64,000 bases of DNA from Cyprinodon diabolis (GCA_030533445.1 CM060064.1:2273416-2337415); one strand, 5' to 3'. Positions 1-12,155 are shown, numbered from the stretch's first letter. Notes: generated by a model from the sequence alone, not told the origin. A program made the numbers and translations.

Positions 1-388
1 GGAAGGTGGAGGATGCTGAACTCACGGGGCTTGAGGTAGTTTTGAGCTTAGAAGGATGTTTCCTGGGTCCAGGAGCAACTGACTCGCTACCTTTCAGGTA
101 ATGGTTTGTAGGAGGGTGGACAGGCAGGTGGGCTCCTGGAGGAGGGCTGCGGCAAACTGGCTTGGTTGGTGGCTAGGAGGGAAAAAACAGAGACACGGGA
201 TTAGATCTGGTTTGAATACGAATCTAGGAGAAAACTGGTCGGTTATATACCACGCTGGTAGCGAGAAAGAACTGACGCCCTCCTCCTGGTCCCAGCTCCT
301 TAAGTAGGCTCCAAAATTAACAGAGATTAGCTGCACCTGCCCATCACACCCTGCAGAGAAGAGAGAGAGACAGACACCAGACCAGCAG
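1..388. other. Unassigned non-coding flank
   Basis: Nothing recognisable was found here. Short open frames exist on both strands but show no domain, splice context or family resemblance. The right boundary is where similarity to the THAP-element copies begins. Confidence 0.4.
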
Positions 389-913
389 TATGACAGCTAT
401 TATCCAAGTCATCTTGAAAACATTCTTCTTCCAAATGTTGGCTACATATTACGGGTTTTTTCTCTGGCCAGAAGTTCGATGGCAAATCCTCCCTCTTCAA
501 GTTGGCGATCCAACGACCAACCCGTCCGTGGAGGATCAGGAATCAGAAAGGTGGAATAACTCTTTTTTTCACTTTTACCCGATGTATTCCAGCATCCAGC
601 TGCCATGCACGTGGGCATTGTCAGTTTCACTATAGCTCTGGTGAATTTCAATGGTGAAGTCCTCTGGAAATCTTCAATAATTGTTGTTGATTGCAGATGT
701 GTCTAGTAGTTCCCATTGATTTAGCTTGTAAAGCGGGGAGAATGGCGCTAGGCTTACCGCACCGTGACGTCACTGCTGGAAGATGGCAGGAGGTAGGGAA
801 ACTATTGTTTTAATTTTTTACTGATTGACGCTAAATTCATTAAATCATCTCAAACGTATTAGTTTAGGTATAAATAATGATCCATTGGTTATTCCTGGCT
901 GACCAGATTTTTC
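389..913 (-). mobile_element. THAP-domain DNA transposon fragment (copy 1)
   Basis: The stretch is an inverted relative of the sequence at about 49258-50015 and, in part, of 3674-3967. All three share the terminal motif resembling AAAAGTCTGGTCAGC, the segment with the GTGACGTCAC palindrome, and the block reading (on the opposite strand) GATAATAGCGCG or a close variant. Minus-strand coding potential resembles a THAP zinc-finger N-terminus, so this looks like the 5' part of a P-element-like or Kolobok-like transposon with the rest of the transposase missing. Family assignment is inference. The repeated structure is seen directly. Confidence 0.6.
442..651 (-). pseudogene. THAP zinc-finger domain remnant of a transposase
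   Basis: The 69-residue minus-strand frame begins in a leader and then shows MPTCMAAGCWN, a THAP-like Cys-x4-Cys start. It continues with an FLIPDP segment and W-x-L-x-R residues, in the order expected of the C2CH THAP fold that lets P-type and Kolobok transposases bind DNA. The frame stops just before the second metal-binding half. That half (ICSQHLEEECF) is visible immediately downstream in another frame, so one indel in or near the A-run, or a lost intron, separates the two halves. The copy at 49.8-50.0 kb has the same arrangement, so the shift predates the copies. There is no catalytic domain here. It is not a functional gene. Confidence 0.55.
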
Positions 914-3055
914 TTTTAAGTTTAAATTCCATTACAATATTAATGTTTTAGAAAAACAATAAAGAAATTATTTTTATTTTGAGTATTTGGGGAGAAAAAT
1001 AGAAAAAGTTCCCATCCCTGCATCAGAGCACTACCTGTTGGATCTATGAACGGTTTTCCATCCTTGCAACCAAACTAGCAGCAGTAGTGGAGTTGGGAGA
1101 TGCAATCCATAAATCTATCTTTGCTCTCCTCTAATTTATCCAGACGTTCTGCAATCACACTTTTTCTCTCCCTCCCAGCTTGGTGGTGGGCTGCAGATTT
1201 AGCCTTCCCTAGAAATGCCTGTCCTGATGACTCTTTTTATTATTTGACAGTTTTTTATTAAAAGCAAACATGCAGCCCATTGGAAATGAAAGCAAATGAT
1301 TTGCTCCATTTCTTCCTTTTATTCCCTTTAGAATCCATGGTCAGAGACACACTTGCAGCTTTGTTTACAGCAGCCACCTGCCTGGCGCCGCACCGCGCTG
1401 AAACGTGCGCTTCAGGCTGTGACGCAAATCTTCATTGACAGAAATGGTAAAATGTATTGATTACATTCATTTATTATACCCATTTTTACCGCAATAGAAC
1501 TTATAATGAAGGTTTGCTGATCTCCTGCAGACCATATTAAAACAAAAACATCCATCTGTTTCCATTTTCATACATTTTGGGAAAAGCTCCTGGGAGCCCC
1601 AAGGGGGCGCTAAAGAGCCGCAGGTCGTTTACCCTCTAACTGAAACTTAAGCTAGTAGCAAAAACAACTTCCGGCTAATAAAGCCGCAGATGGCAGTTTT
1701 TAAAAGTTTGCAGTCATTTAATGTGTTCAACATTTTGTAGTCTGTTGTACGTTTGTGCATTTGCAGTGTGTTTGCACCTCTGGTCCAGTGTCCCCTGGTC
1801 CTCAGAACAGGATGCTAACAGCGTTAGCGTTTGTTGCTACAAAACTAGGTCCAATCTAAATGCCTCAGTTCTATTTTTGCATCATCTGTTACTGGATTTG
1901 TAAAGCTGTTTCTTCCTGTCTGGTTGCCTGGCTGTCTGTCACTCCGCTCTGAGGCCAGTTGGTGGCCAACAGCAGCTGAGGACCATAAATCAGCAGCAGG
2001 GGCAGAATTCCTTGTGCCACGTTGGGATTCATTTTGTCAGCCATGAAATAAAGATGTGGCGGAGCAAGAGGTCAAAGACTCCAGAATGCACCCCCCTCCC
2101 AGCACCACTAACAACATGAGATTCCTCTCTTACAATCTTTATCCTTCCCCAGTGAGTTTGGCTCCACAGGTAGATGCTCTCATTACCTCCCGGTTTGTGT
2201 GGTCCCCTCCACTGCCCAGAATTTATGATTCCTGCTGATGTTTCTGGGTTTCTGACGGGGAGAACTCTGAGCTCTGAAGATCAGAGACAACCACTGTAAT
2301 CTGACATGGAGATGATTGAGATTAAATTAGTGTGAGATTGTTGTGGACTTTTTTATCATCCATGGTTCTGAGACCAATGCCCTAAATTCTACCCGGACTA
2401 AATTCATCCAGTCTTAAGGTCACCTCTGAAAATGCGTTGGGGACATCAGGGAGTCAGACGCTCCCTGACTGAGATCATTGGTTAAACTGTTCAGTAACAA
2501 CCAATTAGGGAGCGGAAGCTGACGGACGTAGCAGCGTCTCCATTAACCATCAGTCTTCTCCGTGCTTTAGTCACTGAAGCGCTGCTGCTTTGCTGCAAGA
2601 AGGTTTTGGGTTTGTTCTCCCTGTGCATGTGAGGCTTCTCTCAGGGTATTCCAGCTTCCTCCAATAGTCTGAAAACAGAATGTTTACATTAACTGGTATC
2701 TCTAAACGGCTCTCAGGTGTGACTGCATGTCTGACTGTCGCCCTGCGATAGTTTCAGATAAATTCTGCCTTTGCGTGTTGACTGCTGTAGATTCACTATG
2801 ACCCCCATAGATACACAGCAGAGGATGGCTTTATGATTTATTACATGTTGAGCACTTTTGTCTTCCATATTTACCACCCAAATACATTTAAAACATTTTT
2901 TTTCCTATCAATGTACTATTTTAAAATTATTATATGTCCTGTTCATTTTCCAAGCATTAATGTATTTCTCATCCCTACAGTATTTTCTTGCAAACAGATT
3001 TTCCGTAGCCCATTTATATCCACCTCTCTTTTCTCCATCCTTTATGGAGAACCCA
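914..3055. other. Intergenic, nothing recognised
   Basis: This is about 2.1 kb of AT-rich sequence. Short frames (for example 1721-1903 and 2056-2238) have no recognisable domain. I saw no tRNA, array or paired terminal repeats. Confidence 0.4.
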
Positions 3056-3142
3056 TCCTGCCATAATTAAGACTGCATAAAGAAATAATTGCTGATTATT
3101 GATGAAAACATATTTCTTTAGGTATTCTTAATTATGGCAGGA
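3056..3142. repeat. 87-bp hairpin with 17-bp perfect arms
   Basis: TCCTGCCATAATTAAGA at 3056-3072 is exactly complementary to 3126-3142. Inside are further AAAGAAAT and ATTTCTTT pairings. The structure resembles a very small palindromic MITE or the ends of a deleted element. No TSD was resolved. Confidence 0.6.
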
Positions 3143-3184
3143 CTGGTCCTAAACACATGTATAAATAAATAAATCTTGCTTTTT

Positions 3185-3640
3185 ACTTTTTTGTCAACTT
3201 AAGCTTTTTACTCAAGTAAAAGTGTAAAAGTACCATTTTTACTGCTCTACTCTATTAAAGGAACATTTTTCTACCATTCTGGATGATAACTTCCTTAGAC
3301 TTCATTTTCTTGGTTTTATAACTAATGGTAACAGTGTCACATTTAATTTTGCATCATCTTGTTAAACTATTTATTTTGGTATGTGGTGAGCAACAAGTTG
3401 GGGCAGCACCGAGTCCAACCCCAAAGAAATTAATTGTCTGGATGAAACTCATTATTTTGATGGTTTCAATTTTTTTTAAACACCAACAGGCCATAAATGA
3501 AAATGAGCTTAAATGAAATAAATCAAACAAGTCTATTTTTAAAATGTAAGGATTCAAAAGTAAAAAAATTGTCTAAGAAATAAGTATAGATAAACAACAT
3601 TTCTACTTAACTAATGAAGTATTTGTACTTTGTGACTGAA
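3185..3640. repeat. Decayed ACTCAAGTAAAAGTA-type interspersed repeat
   Basis: Both ends carry the pattern of short ACTCAAGTAAAAGT and AAGTACAAATAC-like words that also occurs at 11540-11990, 16010-16160 and 61119-62140. At 61.1-63.6 kb the better-preserved copy is bounded by an 8-bp TSD, so this is probably a relic of the same hAT-like group. Boundaries are approximate. Confidence 0.4.
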
Positions 3641-3673
3641 ACAAGCCTTATAACCCAGAAGAAAAAGAAAAAG

Positions 3674-3967
3674 TCTGGTCAGCAAGAAATAATCAATGGA
3701 TCAATATTTATACCTAAAACTAATATGTTTACGGTGATTTAATGAATTTAGATTTAAACAGTAAAAAAAAAAAAAAAAACTATAATTCTGGTCGTGATCA
3801 GTGAGTCTGGGAGCGGCCATTTTTTGCCCAAATATAGTGTTCAAGATGACTTGGATAATAGCGCGTTGTGATAAACACCAGATACAGCACTGGGACTTGA
3901 TCAACAGCCGATACCGCACCGTGACGTCACTAACCAGTAGGTGGCAGTAGTGTTCTTTGACAAACAT
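3674..3967 (+). mobile_element. Short deletion derivative of the THAP element (copy 2)
   Basis: It starts AAAAGTCTGGTCAGC like copies 1 and 3 and has an A-rich stretch. The shared block GAGCGGCCATTTTTTGCCC runs directly into the other end (GATAATAGCGCGTTGTGA), skipping the THAP-coding part. The GTGACGTCAC palindrome follows at about 3920. This is the arrangement expected of an internally deleted, non-autonomous copy. Confidence 0.5.
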
Positions 3968-4041
3968 GGATGCCTCCAGTAAAGCACATTCACATCAAAT
4001 TACTCTGAATTAAAAACACTTATTATTTATTGAACAGGATG

Positions 4042-4332
4042 CACTGCAAAAAATGTTAATCTTAATAAGTCAATTTTTCTTAAAATAAGTGTATTTTTTC
4101 TTGAACTGAGGAGGTAAGTGAGACACTTTGCCAATGGAACAAGACAATTTACATTTAAAATAAGAAAAAAACAATAGCATTGTCTTATTTCAAGTGAGTT
4201 TTATCTAATTATCTTATTTTAAGAATAAAAATACTGATTCCATTGGCAAATCCTCTTACTTACCAACTCAAATTAAGAGTAAAAACACTTAATTTAAGAA
4301 ATCTTTACCTATTTCTAGATTGGTTTTGCAGT
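4042..4332. mobile_element. CACTGCAAAA-type palindromic MITE
   Basis: The left end CACTGCAAAAAATG and the right end GGTTTTGCAGT are inverted repeats. The interior is a run of AT-rich words (CTTATTTTAAG, TCCATTGGCAAA) repeated in both orientations. Related copies lie at 10711-10960 and 11300-11530. No transposase is encoded and no clear TSD was resolved. Confidence 0.55.
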
Positions 4333-5195
4333 TTGGAATAATTTCAGATTTAAAAGACTTTCAGAAGTTTGAATTCTTTGTTAAAATTATGAAACTCAAT
4401 GTGTTTCTCTGAGATTTGGTCAAACTGGCTACATGGGGGGGGGCACAAGTGTGGATGTAACACAGAGAAAAACAGGCACCAGCCTAACTTTAACAGTAGA
4501 AAGACCTCATTGTTGGAGCACACCTGTCTCCATCGCAGGGAACATAATGGAATCCATGCAGGATTTGGTCCTAATCCAGGCTCCCCCGGCTGCATGTCAT
4601 GCTAACGTTTAGCCTGGCCTCCGTGTTAAACCATGAACATGTCAACGTGAATACCACATGCACGCCATGCGGGAGCGAGGGTGAGGTGACAATATGAGGT
4701 GATGTGAGAGGATGCAGAGGGCAAAGGTCAACTATATCCCGTTACAGTGCTCTCAGTTTCAAGTGAAAGTTTTTGGGACAACAACAAAAAAAAAAGGTTG
4801 CCTAATTTCTAGATCTTAAAATTGGTCTGTGAGTTGAACCTCAGATGATCAACAATAAATCAACCATCATGCTATGTTTTCAGCTACAGTGACCTTTCTG
4901 ACAGCGATGTAGAGGACTTCAGCCCCAACATGACTTTCCTCTTTCCCTCATGCCGTAGGATCGGTGCTGACCGTTAGGTTGGTTCTACTGCAGTCCTTAA
5001 TGGAGGCTCATCAAAATGCTGAGCAGAACAAGTCCAAATCATCAACCCTGGGTTTGTATTTGCTAGTTTTTGCTAGCATGATGACATCCCTACTTTGGCC
5101 CAACCAGCCTGATTCATGTTAAATTAACTCTGCAGTACATTTATACTTTTTCATGGTGTTTTTAACCTTTGCATTTATGTTTCATGGAGGGATCT
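4333..5195. other. Intergenic, nothing recognised
   Basis: No family was identified. Short open frames at 4350-4605 on both strands show no domain. Confidence 0.35.
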
Positions 5196-5400
5196 CCTAA
5201 CAGAGCACTTCCTAGAATTTCTAAAAGTAGAATGGGAGGCAGATCTTTTAGTTATCAGGCTCCTCTCCTGTGGAACCAACTACCAGTTTTAGTCCGTGAG
5301 GCAGACACCCTGTCTACTTTTAAGGCTAGGCTTAAAACGTTCCTTTTTGATAAAGCTTATAGTTAGAGTGTCTCAGTTATCCTGAGCTATCTCTAGATTA
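5169..5400 (+). pseudogene. L2 LINE reverse-transcriptase C-terminal fragment
   Basis: From about 5195 the translation matches the last roughly 55 residues of the L2 ORF at 34668-37475 ([20 protein letters not shown]). It ends with the same FLFDKAYS stop and then continues into the L2 3' UTR. A short segment just after the AACAGAGCACTTC start of the match is missing relative to the intact copy. At 5400 the UTR is cut by the TTA-flanked element that follows. This is a dead, 5'-truncated insertion. Confidence 0.8.
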
Positions 5401-6190
5401 AGCCGGGTGTACACTTTTCTGGCCGCTTCTCCGGTCATGCAAGAATTTTTCGATTGGTCCGACTTTCAGCCTGATGGTGCGTGGCGTAGTGTACAGGGGG
5501 TAACGAGGGGCGATCAGCCTCCACATCAGGAATCGTAAGGTTGGGAGATATGAGAGAATTATCCTGCCATAATGCAAGAGCACATAATTTCAATTTGAGA
5601 AAAGAATTTCATCTTCTTGCACTCAAAACTTATAATGCTCACACTCCAAACATGCGCTCTCTCTCAAATATTTTCTCTTCTCTCTCAAATCTTTGTTTCT
5701 TCTCTCAGATTGAATGCTTCTTGCACAGATATTTACTCCTCTCGCTTGTTATACTAACAAAGTATTTCAAGATAATAATTTAATATGTCGGTTCTTTGCT
5801 TTTGTACATAACAAACCACCAATTGTTTAAAATTACTTAATTCAGAATTGTTTGGGTTATCCATAAGTACTGAACTTTGCTGAATCGAGCCACTAAACTA
5901 CTGTAAATAGCAGTTTCAGCGATGCTCTTATAAGTGGCGTAGGAGCACAGGCACACTCAGTAGGGTTAAACAAGCGCACCCTTTCCGAGGCTGTCGTTCT
6001 ATTGGCTGGAAAGGTTGCTAGGCGACGATCCAACTGCAATCCGATAGAGAGCAAAAAAAAAAAAGCAGAGCCTAGGTTTGTGAGCGTATTTGAGACTTGC
6101 ACAGTGTGAGAACAAACATGGTGAGCTGGGAACTCACACTGTACGACCAAACCCTGCGGAGGGCAAACATAAAACTCAAAAGACTAGATT
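5401..6190. mobile_element. Harbinger-like non-autonomous element, right end degraded
   Basis: It begins AGCCGGGTGTACAC directly after TTA (5398-5400). It shares its first about 140 bp, and an internal segment around 6105-6140 (GTGAGAACAAACATGGTGAG), with the element at 50339-51052. That copy has TTA on both sides and AGCCGG ends. A 3-bp TTA target duplication is a hallmark of PIF/Harbinger. The matching right terminus is not visible, so the end is approximate. No transposase is encoded. Confidence 0.5.
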
Positions 6191-7157
6191 TATGTTTAAA
6201 TCCAAAGCTAAAAGTTAGCACCTGGAAGTAGCGTAGGATCCCATTTCCTGTACTGATCGGGAAAAGAGTGATAAAACAGAGAGGATTTTAATGCATTTAT
6301 TTTCTCAGGAAATGCTTCATTAACCTTTAAAATGTTATAGTGTAGAACACTTACTGTTTTTAGGGATTCAAATTTTAATTTAGGTCTTTTTTACAAAGTA
6401 AACTGGGGGGGCGACCCGGACGTATATCTGGTTGATGATGAGCTGATGGTACAGATGGTGCTTCCTGAACGGACCTGATAGTAACAAAGCGCTCAAAATT
6501 GATTTTGCTGTTTTTGGTGAAACACTCTCATATACACACTGTTTCCCGTCTTTTATAGACTTTGCACACATTAGCTTCTACAACTAGTATCCATGTAAAA
6601 ATGGCCTCCAGCTGAGCAGCTCCGTCTGAACGCCTCAGCAGCTTCAGCACTGATTCACTAAACAGTCAGCATGTTTTTCCAGCGCCGTTCCGCTCCAATT
6701 CTTCATAGAATCAATTATTATTTTCCGTTTTTTCCACACCGGATCTTGGACTTTTCCTTATAATTTCCCCTCTTTGCTGGGAGGTGCTAATGGCTACTTC
6801 CTTGTTCGCTTCATGCTTAGCATCACACAGAGGGATTCATTTACTAACAAAGTGAACTAAAGGATAAAACACAAAATTCTGAAAAACAAGCCCGGAGGAT
6901 ACGATGATGTTAACTTTAGATAAAATCAGAGCAGGGTGGCAAGATGTCCGGCTTTGAGTCAGACATTTTTTTTTTTTTTTTTGAACAATTTCTTTTGTTG
7001 TTTAATTAAAAGATTAGGCTTTTTTTATTGTCTATGTTCCCTGTTAAAGATTTTCTTAACATTTAAGTCCAAACAAGCTTTGTGGCATTCTGCGATTTAA
7101 AAGATTCATCTCAGCGGTCACATTTTTAACACCATAATGTACTGAATAAATATAAAT
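6191..7157. other. Intergenic, nothing recognised
   Basis: A poly-T run lies at about 6967-6982. Short frames lack domains and no paired repeats were found. Confidence 0.35.
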
Positions 7158-7165
7158 ACTGGGAA

Positions 7166-7513
7166 ATAGAGCTGCAACTAACAATTATTTTACAAATCAA
7201 TTAATCTGTTCAGTATTGTTCAATTAATTGATTAATATCCAAAGGTTCCTTAAAGAAGATTTTTTACAAAATGAAACAGGAGAAACTAAAACTCTTCCCC
7301 TTGAGGAGTTCTGGATAGAACATATTAACAGACAAAAACGTTCTTTTTATGTTAAATATTTTTTTACAATCTTGGTATAATAATGGCTCTGTCAGCTGGA
7401 GGCACATTTAGAGCCTCTAAACTCCAGCTAACGATGAATCGATTCCTAAATTAGTTGGTGCTTATTTCATCCATCAATTAATCACAATTAATCTGATTAA
7501 TTGTTTCAGCCCT
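7166..7513. mobile_element. hAT-like MITE (GGGCTGCAAC family), 8-bp TSD
   Basis: The 348-bp element is flanked on both sides by ACTGGGAA (7158-7165 and 7514-7521). Its ends, ATAGAGCTGCAAC and GTTTCAGCCCT, are imperfect inverted repeats. The same terminal motif bounds the larger element at 62151-63569. An 8-bp TSD plus these ends fits hAT. It has no coding capacity. Confidence 0.75.
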
Positions 7514-7529
7514 ACTGGGAACCAATACT

Positions 7530-7690
7530 TTTTTTTACTTTTCATTAATATTTCCTATTCAGCTACACAAGCATCTTTTTTTTTTTTTACAATGTCTGCA
7601 ATGTGGCAATAAGAATAATTGTCTTGATGCCAAAAAGAGCCCAACAGATTTTCCAACCATCCTTTTTAAGCCCCTCAAACTTGTAATATA
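7530..7690. repeat. Interspersed repeat, paralogue and empty site of 41.3-42.0 kb
   Basis: The T-run followed by ACAATGTCTGCAATGTGGCA and then AATAAGAATAATTGTCTTGATGCC matches 41341-41404. Here the text runs uninterrupted through AAAAAGAGCCCAACAGATTTT, whereas the 41-kb copy is split by a 529-bp insertion at this point. Confidence 0.7.
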
Positions 7691-8895
7691 AATGCCAGTA
7701 AACCAGATTATTATTTCCACCTTAGTAATTTAGTGATATGATGCATAATGTCCTCCTGTTTGCTGCTATGGCCACCTTAAACCAGAGTGAGCTACTGGCG
7801 TATAAATGATGTCATCAAATAATGTGACCAATAGGAGAAAATGGCTGATTGTTTTAAATATATATTTTTTTCATCTACCAAAATGATTTCTGTAAGAAAC
7901 AAAATCTAAATATTTTTCTCTCACGTGTTGCTGAGATAAAAAAGTTAAAAAGTCATATGAGCTCAGAAAGGTGTTGACTTGAATGAAAGCGCTGCTGCTG
8001 TGGATGATTTTAAAAAGTCAAAGTAGATTTAAAGCACCTGACCCGCCCCTACCCTGCTGGGGGCTGGGAAGGGGTCAAAGGTTAAAAGGATAGGGCCGTG
8101 TTTGTTTACTTGTACCATTGTGGCCTTGGTCTGTCTGACCTCCAGTGAGCTGTTTTCACACAGAATGGCTGCAATAAAGGATCCTTCATGTGGATCTGTG
8201 TCACAGAGGAATCAGCCGCTGATGGTCTGTGGTTCCTGCTCCCTGGAGGAGCACCAGTCAGTTCCTGCTGAAGGTCGACTCTGGGCGGTGGGATAAGGTG
8301 GATCCTTCCCTTTCCAGATTCCTTTGAAGAGGAACAAAAGGCTGTGACTGATGTGGAGCCGATCCTGTTAAACCGTGGAAGCCTTGCCCACCCAGGACGG
8401 CCGCTGACTGTACAGGAGGATGGTCTGCAGACCACATCCTCCCCCGCTTCATCTGCTCATGGTATCAGATCGCATCTCTGTGGAGCTTATAAAACAAAGG
8501 AACAACTACTGCCAGTAATTCATCCGTTAACACTTTATAACTGCTTATTATGCAATAATTAAAGCCGAGCAGGAGACACACAGTCCACCTAATCCATTCA
8601 GCTGTGTGTCTTATCAAGTGTTGCTTATGTTCAACATTTCAGACCTTATAAGCACAGAAATCATAATAAAAAGCAACAAGAATCTTTACAGATCAAATAA
8701 TATATTTATAGACTATTTATTAGCTGTGAATAAGGGGGAAACCTTTCTGTAAAATAAAGATATAAAACAAACAGATGTTTTCTATACTTCCAACCATTTC
8801 AAAACCTTATGATTTTGTTTCCAACTCCTGGTTTAATTTGGGCGTTGAGTGAATTTGGACTTTTGTGTAAGATAAACAAAGATGTTGTTTCTTGT

Positions 8896-8896
<1 letters not shown>
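7691..8896. other. Intergenic, nothing recognised
   Basis: Open frames at 8102-8452 on both strands have no recognisable domain. Confidence 0.3.

Positions 8897-8926
<30 letters not shown>
8897..8926. repeat. (TA)n microsatellite
   Basis: About 15 uninterrupted TA units. Confidence 0.9.
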
Positions 8927-8929
<3 letters not shown>

Positions 8930-8983
8930 AACCCCAGTTTGATGATGGGGTGTAAACAGTTGTTTTTTATCAGAGGGAACATA

Positions 8984-9476
8984 CACTGATCTCTATTCAT
9001 TCACTGGATTGCTGATTACCTGCAAAAAGTGAAACCACTGTCCGCCATGCTGGTACTCCCCCACTCCCACAGAGACACGCAGTTAAAATACCTCCATGTG
9101 CAGCATTTGGCTGCAAAAATCAGCAGTTTTCTGGCTGCAGGAAAACGTTCCTCAGGTAATTTCCCAGTCAGTGGATGAACTAACCAATAAATCCATCTAT
9201 AGCCAATGGATCCTATAGTTTAGTCTGCAGACTAACATTAGTCTGGCTATCTCAGACTGACTGGAAGACATTGACTGAGTTAGACGCTGACATTGGGTCT
9301 AACGTTAGAAAATAGAAAGTAGAGGAAATAGAAAGTAATTCACTGGGAAATGTTAATGTAGTAATTCTTTATTAAGTGGATGATGCTGTAATTCCTGTAG
9401 TGTTTGTTGTATTTCTCATTTGAAAAACTTATGTGCTGATATATTACATGTTATTTTGAGAAAAAAAAATCTAACA

Positions 9477-9542
<66 letters not shown>

Positions 9543-9991
9543 GATATATATATATATCTTTAAATATATATATATATATAAAATTACATGTACACCATCA
9601 GTTTAGCACATTTGGCACATTTGTATTATTATGCTCCATTAACACATTAATTCTATTGTGATGGATTTTGTATAATATGTTATATTCCATGATTTATAGA
9701 CTTCATTGACTTCATAATGACTATGCGATGTGATGGGCCTATTTTTTTAATTTAAGTTAATGTAATCCACTGATGCTCTGCATCAGCCAGTCTGTGTCAA
9801 TGACTGTGAATTTATCTTTCTTTTAAAAGTTATAAGTCCTGCTGAAAAATGAGAATATCTTCGTTGTTCGATGCTGTGGTACACCTATTGTTTACATTGC
9901 AACTGGTCTAACTAGGGAGTACCAATATGGCGGATGGTGGCTTCCCTTTTTGTGGGCAATCAGCAATCCAGTGAATAAATAGAGATCATTG
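8984..9991. mobile_element. hAT-like 1-kb element 'M', copy 1
   Basis: The inverted ends are CACTGATCTCTATTCATTCA on the left and AATCCAGTGAATAAATAGAG followed by ATCATTG on the right. Proposed 8-bp TSDs GGAACATA (8976-8983) and GGAACAGC (9992-9999) agree at six of eight bases. The reverse complement aligns through its length with the split element at 32905-39566. The interior holds a (GATA/TA)n array and no long ORF, so it is non-autonomous. The hAT label rests on TSD length only. Confidence 0.65.
9477..9583. repeat. (ATCT)n and (TA)n microsatellites
   Basis: About 16 ATCT units at 9477-9541 are followed by interrupted TA runs to about 9583, inside element M. Confidence 0.9.
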
Positions 9992-9999
9992 GGAACAGC

Positions 10000-10480
10000 C
10001 CGTGGTGCAGACATGGCCGACATGGACGGGAATAATCCCAGTTCAAGGTCAGAGGTCGTTAGAGGGATGAGAGCTCAGAGGAATTCCCTCTGGGATCTGG
10101 AACATTCATGACACATTTTCAATCCCTGTCTTCACACACCTGGACAGTTTCTGCTGCCTTTGTTTGGTGCACATCCAAAGTCTACTTCATACTTTCCTGA
10201 AATTAATTTAATGTGAAACTTGAAGAACTTCACTAAAAAAAAAAATCCTGAAATCTTTTAGGAGAGAAAAACAGTGTCATGGCGGGGTCCAAACCCGACC
10301 AGCGAATCATTTTCCCCAAAACAAAAACCTTCATTTTGCTCTTCTTTTCCCACTTTTCTAACATTTGAATATAAGAAACTTTGATTTTTTTCTGTCTGTT
10401 CCAGAGATGCTGGGCAGAGGTCAGACCCACCTGTTCAAGTCTTATTATAAATCATTCTGATTATAAATTACTACTATCCT
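10000..10480. other. Intergenic, nothing recognised
   Basis: No family, array or domain was recognised. The 65-codon minus-strand frame at 10233-10430 is unsupported. Confidence 0.3.
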
Positions 10481-10660
10481 GTGGGGGAGTGGGGTCCTAG
10501 TGGTTGGGGCTTATAGTTTGGAGTCCTGAGGTTCTGAGTTCGAGCCCCGCTCCCACAGACTGCCACTTGCTCCGGGCACTGCACAATGGCAGCCCTCTGC
10601 TCCCCAAGGGGATGGGTTAAATGCAGAGGTAAATTCCTTCAATAAAGTCCAGTATTATCC
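10481..10660 (+). mobile_element. tRNA-derived SINE (family A, copy 1)
   Basis: The head has an A-box-like GTCCTAGTGGTTGGGGC and a B-box GTTCGAGCC about 35 bp apart, the internal pol III promoter layout of a tRNA. Body words GGGCACTGCACAATGGCAG and GGGGATGGGTTAAATGCAGA recur at 49278-49490 (minus) and 54629-54860. Those two also carry a TGACAATAAA tail, which is less clear here. Confidence 0.7.
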
Positions 10661-10710
10661 AATAAGGCTCTCTTCATATTTAAACTGAAATGACAAAAAC
10701 TGTTCCTCTG

Positions 10711-10960
10711 CACTGCAAAAACGATCTAGAAATAAATAACTCAACATTTCTAAAATTAAGTATATTTACCCTTAATTTGAGGAGCTAAATGAGATGATCT
10801 GCCAATGGAAAGGGTATTTTTTTACTCTTAGAATAAGATAATAAGATACAAATGTTTTTTTTCTTATTTTAAATGGGAATTGTCTTGTTCCAGTGTCTCA
10901 ATGACCTCATCTTTTCTTAAAAAGCACTTATTTTAAGAAAAGACTTGTTTAGATTTCAGT
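10711..10960. mobile_element. CACTGCAAAA-type MITE
   Basis: It begins CACTGCAAAAACGATCTAG and carries the GCCAATGGAAAG and CTTATTTTAAG words in mirrored positions, like 4042-4332. The right end is decayed. Confidence 0.45.
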
Positions 10961-11299
10961 TATTATCAGTTTTCTATGATTCATAAAGTTTATGATTGAT
11001 GATAAGTAATTTATTGCCCTTGCAGTAAATGGGGTAATGTGTCTGCCTGGGTGTTCAGGCCCTCCTGGTCTTCTCGGCGCGCGCAGAGCGCTGATGGAAA
11101 CAAGCTGGAGGCAGGAGGCTCTGACTGAAAGCGCCTTCATCTTTCTGATGAAGGAAATTTAAGATGTGTGAAAATGAAATTTGCTGAGGATGAAATGTCT
11201 GTGACGGTTTTACTGTGATCGGGTCGCATCAGTCAGTCCTGCCTGGACAGCTTCTCACAGCTGCTGCCGTTTGGAAGGCCGCCTCACTGCCGCACTGCA

Positions 11300-11990
11300 C
11301 ACATTATCTAGGAATAATAAACATTCCTTAAATTAAGTGTATTTACCCTTAATTTGAATAGGTAAATAAGATGATCTGCCAATTGTTTTACTCTTAAAAT
11401 CAGATAATTGAATAATCTGTGCTTGTAATAAGAAGAAGCAATTGTTTTTCTCTTTCTCTACATGTACATTTTCTTGTTCCATTGGCAAAGTGTCTCACTT
11501 ACCTGCTTAATTCAAGAAAAAGGGACTTTTATTTTCAGAGGTTTAAAGTAACAAAGTACATATACTTTGTTACTTCAGTAAAAATGTTGGCTATCAATAC
11601 TTTACTGGAGTAATTATTTATTTTTAAACTTTTTACTTCTTACATTTTAAAAATAGACTTGTTATTTTAGTTTTATTTAAGCCCATTTTCATTATGGCCT
11701 GTTGGTATTTTAAAAACATTAAAAAGCATCAAAAAATTACTTTCATCCAGACATTTAATTTCTTTGTTGTTGGACTAGAAAAATGTTCCTTTAGTAGGGT
11801 AGTGCAGTAAAGCTTCTCTTTTCCTGCATTACTTTTATTTTCATACTTTAAGTAGTTTTAAAAATGTTATTTTTACACTTTTACTGCAGTAAAAAGCTGA
11901 AGTTGATCATCTGACTTCTACAGAAATGTTTTTAAGCAGTAGGATTTATACTTCTACTGGAGTAAAAAATATTAATAATTAAGACACCTC
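11300..11990. repeat. Mixed MITE and AAGTAAAAGTA-type repeat relics
   Basis: 11300-11530 repeats the AATTAAGTGTATTTACCC and TCCATTGGCAAAGTGTC words of the CACTGCAAAA MITEs. 11540-11990 carries GTACTTTGTTACTTCAGT-like words in both orientations and resembles 3185-3640. Boundaries are not resolvable by eye. Confidence 0.4.
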
Positions 11991-12016
11991 TGCTTATTTT
12001 AAGAAAAAATGACTGT

Positions 12017-12155
12017 GGGGAGTCGATGCAATCATCTGGTTTTCCTAAGATTGAAAACTTTGAACCAATTTGATTTGATGATCTAGTTGAATTATTTCTG
12101 TGCCCTGAGATGACATGTGATGTAAATTGGCGCTATAGAAATAAACTGGGTTAAA
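12017..12155 (+). mobile_element. L2-type LINE 3' tail fragment
   Basis: GTCGATGCAATCATCTGGTT through GGCGCTATAGAAATAAACTG matches the last 140 bp of the L2 3' UTR found at 28115-28250 and 38060-38190. It is a 5'-truncated insertion with no coding part. Confidence 0.75.
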